Assembly: GCA_003218345.1 (NCBI GenBank)
Contig: QHNF01000051.1
Span: 1 to 9,230 of the forward strand
Source: Verrucomicrobiota bacterium
GTDB taxonomy: Bacteria; Verrucomicrobiota; Verrucomicrobiia; Chthoniobacterales; UBA10450
Direction: 5' to 3'
Length of the DNA stretch: 9,230 nt
The notes below the pieces were generated by a model. The model did no database searches, was not told the origin of the DNA, and was given only the letters and a program-made list of their open reading frames with translations. Positions 6,557 through 9,230 of the stretch are shown here, piece after piece. The position numbers and the translations under genes are program-made. Numbering within the stretch: the stretch's first letter is position 1; each line of letters begins with the position of its first letter.

Positions 6557-6982
6557 CTACGGAGCGAGTGACGGTTCCGGAGTAAATTCGGGTTCGTGTG
6601 GCGGGCCACCGTGGTGCCAGTGTCGATGTCGCTCTTCAATTTGCTGCAATTTTTGGCGCTGTTCATCTGTGAGATTGGCAGCCATTTGCCGATGCGCCTG
6701 GGTCATAATCTCGTGCACGCGCCGCCCGGTGTCTCGCCGAATGTCTCTGAGTTGCGCTGCCGTGTTGTCGATAATCGGCGAAATTTTGGCGACTTGTTCG
6801 GGCGTCAAGTTGAGATCGGCGCGGAGCCGCTCCTTCATTCGCGCGCCGATCATTTCGGGGCGATGAAATTCAAAGAAAAAATGCCGGGCATAGATTCCCC
6901 CGAGAAATGCGCCGCTAATTCCCCCGGCGAAGAACACGAGAATGAATCCCGCAATGAGTTTCCATCGCAACGCGCGGTTCAT
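6557..6982 (-). CDS. Membrane-anchored LTxxQ periplasmic sensor (Spy/CpxP/CnrX-like)
   Basis: A 141-residue protein with a short cytoplasmic start (MNRALRWK), one membrane span at about 9-31 (LIAGFILVFFAGGISGAFLG) and a helical periplasmic domain. The domain carries two LTxxQ-type motifs, LTPEQ (59-63) and LTDEQ (104-108), the hallmark of Spy/CpxP-fold proteins, which include metal sensors such as CnrX and the heavy-metal-resistance family. Histidines 34, 40, 90 and 97 and a tail HRHWHHGGPPH (119-129) could bind metal. Length and topology match CnrX, which is about 150 residues with an N-terminal anchor. It is the last gene of a three-gene operon: its ATG overlaps the stop of the anti-sigma-like gene as ATGA. 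Probable role: sense periplasmic metal or envelope stress and control sigma release through the preceding membrane protein. The ligand is unknown, and an envelope chaperone role is also possible. Confidence 0.8.
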   Translation of the reverse strand: MNRALRWKLIAGFILVFFAGGISGAFLGGIYARHFFFEFHRPEMIGARMKERLRADLNLTPEQVAKISPIIDNTAAQLRDIRRDTGRRVHEIMTQAHRQMAANLTDEQRQKLQQIEERHRHWHHGGPPHEPEFTPEPSLAP

Positions 6983-7278
6983 TTCAAGAACTCATCCTGA
7001 ATGGCTGAATCGGCGATAGCGTAATCATTAGTTAAAGACTCACTGATTTCACGACTTTGATTAGCTTCACGAACCGCCGCGACTGTTGATATGACGATCA
7101 CAACTGCCGACAACACTGCAACGCGCCGGAGGAGCGCCATTACGCCATTTGCCCTTGGCGCACCTGCGCGCCAGAGCGCGACCACGCGGGTATCGAATCC
7201 AAACGGCATTGCACCCGGAACTTCTTCGCGCACCTGCGCGCCAGAGCGCAGCAACCGATCGATTTTGTGATCTTTCAT
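6979..7278 (-). CDS. Small single-span membrane protein, probable anti-sigma factor
   Basis: A 99-residue protein. The first 50 or so residues are charged and cytoplasmic (MKDHKIDRLLRSG, then MPFGFDTRVVALWR at 24-37), one hydrophobic span follows at about 52-69 (RVAVLSAVVIVISTVAAV), and a short acidic tail of 30 residues ends in DYAIADSAIQDEFLK. Small size, N-in topology and position directly after an ECF sigma gene are those of one-span anti-sigma factors such as CnrY (about 95 residues), but there is no recognisable zinc-binding ZAS motif, so the assignment rests mainly on context. Both ends overlap their neighbours by ATGA, which suggests translational coupling and matched amounts. A 22-bp direct repeat lies within the coding region in two different reading frames. 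Confidence 0.74.
   Translation of the reverse strand: MKDHKIDRLLRSGAQVREEVPGAMPFGFDTRVVALWRAGAPRANGVMALLRRVAVLSAVVIVISTVAAVREANQSREISESLTNDYAIADSAIQDEFLK
7158..7249 (-). repeat. 22-bp direct repeat inside the anti-sigma-like gene
   Basis: Positions 7158-7179 and 7228-7249 are identical (plus strand GCGCACCTGCGC, then GCCAGAGCGC), 70 bases apart. As 70 is not a multiple of three, the copies are read in different frames: LRSGAQVR near residues 10-17 and ALWRAGAP near 34-41. The unit is GC-rich and partly self-complementary at its ends. Confidence 0.85.
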
Positions 7279-7856
7279 AGTTTTTCCTTTGCCGAAATTC
7301 TGGCCAGGTGCTGTTTCATTTTTTGTCGTGCCCGAAACGCCCGCACTTTGACGAGCGCCGCGCTCCAGCCGGTGATTTTGCGAATTTCTTCCACGGAACG
7401 TCCCTGCAAATATAGCAAATCAATCGCCAGCCGCTCTACCGGTTTCAGCGCAGCGAGAAGGTGTTCAACAAGTTGCCGAGAGGCAAAACGCCGGTCCGGG
7501 GCCAATTCATCGGACGAGGTCGCGAGATTCTCGATGACGGTTTGTTCTTCCACGCTCAAATCGGCGTGACGAAGTTCGGGCCGTATTTTCTCCGACTCGA
7601 TTTGGTTCAGGCAAGTGTTGACCGCAATGCGTGAGACCCAATGCTCCAACGGCACCTTGCCGGAAAATTGCGATAATTTTTGAAACACTTTGATGAAAAT
7701 CATTTGGCAAAGGTCCTCCTCCGCGGTTCGACGCGGACGATGCGCGCGGACGATTTTTGCCACCAGCGGATAAAGCTGTCGCACCAGAGCGCGAGCCGCT
7801 TCATCGTCGTGCCGTAGCGCAGCCTTAACCAGCGCGCTTGCATCAGAATCGTCCAT
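7275..7856 (-). CDS. ECF-type RNA polymerase sigma factor
   Basis: A 193-residue two-domain sigma-70 family protein of the extracytoplasmic-function class; it directs RNA polymerase to a small stress regulon. Region 2 covers about residues 25-92, with the -10-recognition core AEEDLCQMIFIKVFQKLSQFSG (45-66) followed by HWVSRIAVNTCLNQ (72-85). Region 4 covers about 130-185, with the helix-turn-helix LQGRSVEEIRKITGWSAALVKVRAFRARQKMKQHL recognising the -35 (150-184). A linker of about 40 residues separates them, and no region 1.1 or 3 is present. Length matches CnrH/RpoE-like factors (about 190). It is the first gene of the operon, and its TGA overlaps the ATG of the anti-sigma-like gene. The ATG at 7856 has no clear Shine-Dalgarno. 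Autoregulation from the 231-base divergent gap is likely but not shown. Confidence 0.92.
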   Translation of the reverse strand: MDDSDASALVKAALRHDDEAARALVRQLYPLVAKIVRAHRPRRTAEEDLCQMIFIKVFQKLSQFSGKVPLEHWVSRIAVNTCLNQIESEKIRPELRHADLSVEEQTVIENLATSSDELAPDRRFASRQLVEHLLAALKPVERLAIDLLYLQGRSVEEIRKITGWSAALVKVRAFRARQKMKQHLARISAKEKL

Positions 7857-7925
7857 GCCATCGAGAGCGCATCCACACCAGTACGAATGACTGGCGCCGG
7901 CGTGCTTCGGTTACAACTTTAGCAA

Positions 7926-7985
7926 GGAGCGGCGGTTTCGAAACCGCCGTGGTTATTAATGTCGGAGTGGCTTCGGCACCGCGAC
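7926..7985. repeat. GGAG-headed palindromes in the sigma-Spy divergent gap
   Basis: GGAG at 7926-7929 is followed by a perfect 18-bp palindrome, GGCGGTTTC/GAAACCGCC (7931-7948). A second GGAG at 7964-7967 begins an imperfect palindrome whose outer arms are GTCG (7961-7964) and CGAC (7982-7985). GGAG is the alternative head tetranucleotide described for REP elements, so these may be another subtype of the GTAGGG units. They lie in a regulatory region, so an operator or a promoter element is an alternative reading. Confidence 0.5.
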
Positions 7986-7988
7986 CGT

Positions 7989-8012
7989 GGTTACAAACAA
8001 AAACTTGTAACC
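7989..8012. repeat. 8-bp hairpin upstream of the Spy-like gene
   Basis: GGTTACAA (7989-7996) pairs perfectly with TTGTAACC (8005-8012) around the A-rich loop ACAAAAAC. GGTTACAA also occurs alone at 7909-7916, about 80 bases earlier in the same gap. It could be an operator half-site pair, a 5' UTR hairpin of the Spy-like transcript or part of the adjacent repeat cluster. A smaller hairpin, GCGCG/CGCGC (8046-8060), follows closer to the gene. Confidence 0.45.
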
Positions 8013-8087
8013 GCTGCTCGGTGCACCCGGTCATCAGCCTTGAAAGCGCGAAAATCGCGCAGCAAAAACAAAACTGAGATATAAATT

Positions 8088-8462
8088 ATGAAACGAAAGA
8101 TGATAACACTTGTGGCCGCCGGCGCGATCGCGCTTGGGGGCTTTGTCGTAGTGCAAGCGCAACCCGGTGGCGGTGGTCCCTGGCACGGCCACGGCTTTGG
8201 CCTCCAGCATCTAACCGAGAAGTTGGACCTGACTTCTGATCAACAGACCAAGGTTCAGCCGATCCTCGATCAGGCCAAACCGCAAATCGCCGCTATTCAT
8301 CAGGAAGCGATGCAGAAAATGAAAGGCGTGATGGACAGCACGTTGTCACAGATCAGGCCACTGCTGACGCCTGATCAGCAGAAGAAGCTCGATGCCGTTC
8401 AGAAGGCGCATCAGGACATGATGAACGCACACAAAGAACTGCACGACGCATTGCAGGAATAA
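8088..8462 (+). CDS. Secreted Spy/CpxP-like periplasmic protein
   Basis: A 124-residue protein with a clear signal peptide: KRK at the start, a hydrophobic core ITLVAAGAIALGGFVVV, and a likely cut after VQA at residue 24. The mature part begins with a glycine- and histidine-rich segment (PGGGGPWHGHGFGLQH, 26-41) and then a helical domain with two LTxxQ motifs, LTSDQ (48-52) and LTPDQ (93-97), as in Spy and CpxP, ATP-independent periplasmic chaperones. The helices are rich in Gln, Lys, His and Met, for example HQEAMQKMKGVMD and HQDMMNAHKELHD. It is transcribed away from the ECF sigma operon across a palindrome-rich gap and ends at a strong terminator, so it is a single-gene unit. A plausible job is to bind unfolded proteins or metal in the periplasm as an output of that sigma factor; this is inference. 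Confidence 0.85.
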   Translation: MKRKMITLVAAGAIALGGFVVVQAQPGGGGPWHGHGFGLQHLTEKLDLTSDQQTKVQPILDQAKPQIAAIHQEAMQKMKGVMDSTLSQIRPLLTPDQQKKLDAVQKAHQDMMNAHKELHDALQE

Positions 8463-8485
8463 ATTGGTTGTTCAGAGCGGGGGTA

Positions 8486-8518
8486 CGGCGGCGATCTGGC
8501 CGGATCGCCGCCGCTTTT
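8486..8518 (+). terminator. Intrinsic terminator of the Spy-like gene
   Basis: CGGCGGCGATC (8486-8496) pairs perfectly with GATCGCCGCCG (8503-8513) around the 6-base loop TGGCCG, and CTTTT follows. The stem is 11 bp and GC-rich, starting 23 bases after the TAA. The T run is only four bases, but the position and stem are typical of a rho-independent terminator for the upstream plus-strand gene. Confidence 0.8.
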
Positions 8519-8593
8519 GCGACTGATTTCAAACGGAACCCAACAGAGAAACAAAGACTTGTTCTGAAGCGCGAGTTCAGGGTGAGTCTCGCC

Positions 8594-8803
8594 TCAGCCC
8601 TGTTTTCTTCTGAGGGAAAATAAGAGCAAGATTATGGCCAGGCCCGCCAGAATGGCTGCGGTAGTGAACGCGCTCATGGAGATTTCGGCGCGCGAGTGAA
8701 AGCTCTCCTTAAGTCGGCCAGCCATGCCGATCAGAAAAGACAAAAGAGCTATGTAGAACAAAATTACGCTGATCGCCTTGCACGTATCGGATGACATCTT
8801 CAT
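8594..8803 (-). CDS. Small two-span membrane protein, function unknown
   Basis: A 69-residue frame with two well-separated hydrophobic segments, about 9-27 (CKAISVILFYIALLSFLIG) and 43-63 (MSAFTTAAILAGLAIILLLF), joined by a polar loop GRLKESFHSRAEIS and ended by a positively charged RRKQG, consistent with both ends facing the cytoplasm. I do not recognise the family. Two ATGs (8803 and 8797) are possible starts and neither has a good Shine-Dalgarno. The hydrophobic pattern and charge placement argue for a real gene, but no neighbour confirms it. It lies between the terminator of the Spy-like gene and a REP-like palindrome that sits just upstream of its start. Confidence 0.5.
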   Translation of the reverse strand: MKMSSDTCKAISVILFYIALLSFLIGMAGRLKESFHSRAEISMSAFTTAAILAGLAIILLLFSLRRKQG

Positions 8804-8813
8804 CGCCAGAATT

Positions 8814-8836
8814 GTAGGGCGTCTGTGTCAGACGCC
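8814..8836 (+). repeat. REP-like element: GTAGGG head plus 8-bp stem
   Basis: GTAGGG at 8814-8819 leads into GGCGTCTG (8818-8825) and CAGACGCC (8829-8836), a perfect 8-bp stem with the 3-base loop TGT. AATT precedes the GTAG (sharing its last base region) and AAC follows the stem, exactly as in the minus-strand unit at 5695-5717, with the same overall length but unrelated stem bases. It lies between the divergent starts of the two-span membrane protein and the gamma-glutamyltransferase gene. Confidence 0.7.
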
Positions 8837-8892
8837 AACTGAATAAATCGGCGTTTCCTTCCAATTCGCCGGCATCGAATTAAGCTGCGTGA

Positions 8893-9230
8893 ATGAGGAA
8901 GGTAATTCCATGGATCTCTACGTCAGTCCTTCTCGCGACTGTTGCGCCAATTGCCAATTCCCAAATCGATCGTATCACTGGCAAGAATTTTGCAACACGA
9001 TCGGAGGTATTGGCGAGGCATGGAATGGTTTGCACAAGCGTGCCGGCAGCGACGCAAGTCGGGATCGAGATTCTAAAGCGCGGCGGCAGCGCCGTGGATG
9101 CGGCGATCGCCGCAAACGCAACGCTTGGTTTAATGGAGCCGGTTTCAAACGGCATCGGCGGCGATCTCTTTGCAATCGTTTACAGCGCAAAAGAAAATAA
9201 ACTTTACGGAATCAACGGCAGCGGACGCTC
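8893..9230 (+). CDS. ggt: Gamma-glutamyltransferase, N-terminal part
   Basis: The gene runs off the right edge; 112 full codons are visible. It starts MRKVIPWISTSVLLATVAPIA, a signal peptide, so the enzyme is exported. The mature start then shows RHGMVCTSVPAATQVGIEIL (44-63), KRGGSAVDAAIAANATLGLM (64-83), EPVSNGIGGDLFAIVY (84-99) and LYGINGSGRS, the conserved opening of the large subunit of gamma-glutamyltranspeptidase (Ntn-hydrolase fold). These enzymes cleave the gamma-glutamyl bond of glutathione and related compounds and are matured by self-cleavage before a threonine. That threonine and the small subunit lie outside the window, so activity cannot be judged. The ATG at 8893 is preferred because it gives a complete signal peptide; no strong Shine-Dalgarno is seen. 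GGT-like acylases or cephalosporin acylases share this fold and are an alternative. Confidence 0.9.
   Translation, partial: MRKVIPWISTSVLLATVAPIANSQIDRITGKNFATRSEVLARHGMVCTSVPAATQVGIEILKRGGSAVDAAIAANATLGLMEPVSNGIGGDLFAIVYSAKENKLYGINGSGR

Noticed and set aside
7900..8060. CRISPR-like or tRNA-like structure in the divergent gap
   Set aside because: The palindromes differ in sequence and spacing, so there is no repeat-spacer pattern, and no cloverleaf with a TTC loop and acceptor stem can be drawn.
8889..9200. 103-codon plus-strand frame starting at a GTG
   Set aside because: It overlaps the gamma-glutamyltransferase start in another frame; the GGT frame gives a signal peptide and conserved motifs, this one gives arginine-rich noise.

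Overview
The window looks like chromosomal DNA of a mid-to-high GC Gram-negative bacterium. The best lineage hint is the fragment at the left edge: its start (DGGYPGGNTAEG, then NTAVG) resembles a secreted repeat-protein type I associate with soil Verrucomicrobia (Spartobacteria/Udaeobacter-like) and some Acidobacteria. The small sigma, anti-sigma and sensor genes and the many intergenic palindromes fit that. This placement is inferred from memory, not from a search.

Layout, left to right. (1) Positions 1-180, minus strand: the N-terminal end of a secreted repeat protein, apparently with a 1-base frameshift just after its start codon. (2) 181-521: a stretch without a convincing gene, holding two small hairpins. 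(3) 522-1718, minus: a NifS/IscS-type cysteine desulfurase. (4) 1927-6435, plus: a run of housekeeping genes, namely hisC (histidine synthesis), mnmE (tRNA wobble-uridine GTPase), pyrD (quinone-linked dihydroorotate dehydrogenase) and a class I SAM methyltransferase of unknown substrate. Every gap after hisC contains a palindromic element. (5) 6557-7856, minus: three genes with overlapping stop and start codons, transcribed in the order ECF sigma factor, small single-span membrane protein (probable anti-sigma), membrane-anchored LTxxQ periplasmic sensor. (6) 8088-8462, plus: a divergently transcribed, secreted Spy/CpxP-like protein followed by a good intrinsic terminator. (7) 8594-8803, minus: a small two-span membrane protein. 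(8) 8893 to the right edge, plus: the first 112 codons of a gamma-glutamyltransferase.

Two things stand out. First, the sigma/anti-sigma/sensor operon with its divergent Spy-like gene has the architecture of a Cnr-type metal or envelope-stress circuit: a periplasmic LTxxQ sensor would control release of an ECF sigma factor, and the secreted LTxxQ protein is a plausible output. Second, at least four intergenic palindromes carry a GTAGGG head followed by a stem-loop. Two of them share the same flanks and length but have entirely different, still perfectly paired stems. This is the anatomy of REP elements (GTAG or GGAG plus an imperfect palindrome), and one pair is arranged head-out like a BIME.

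No RNA gene, CRISPR array, transposase or prophage gene was seen.
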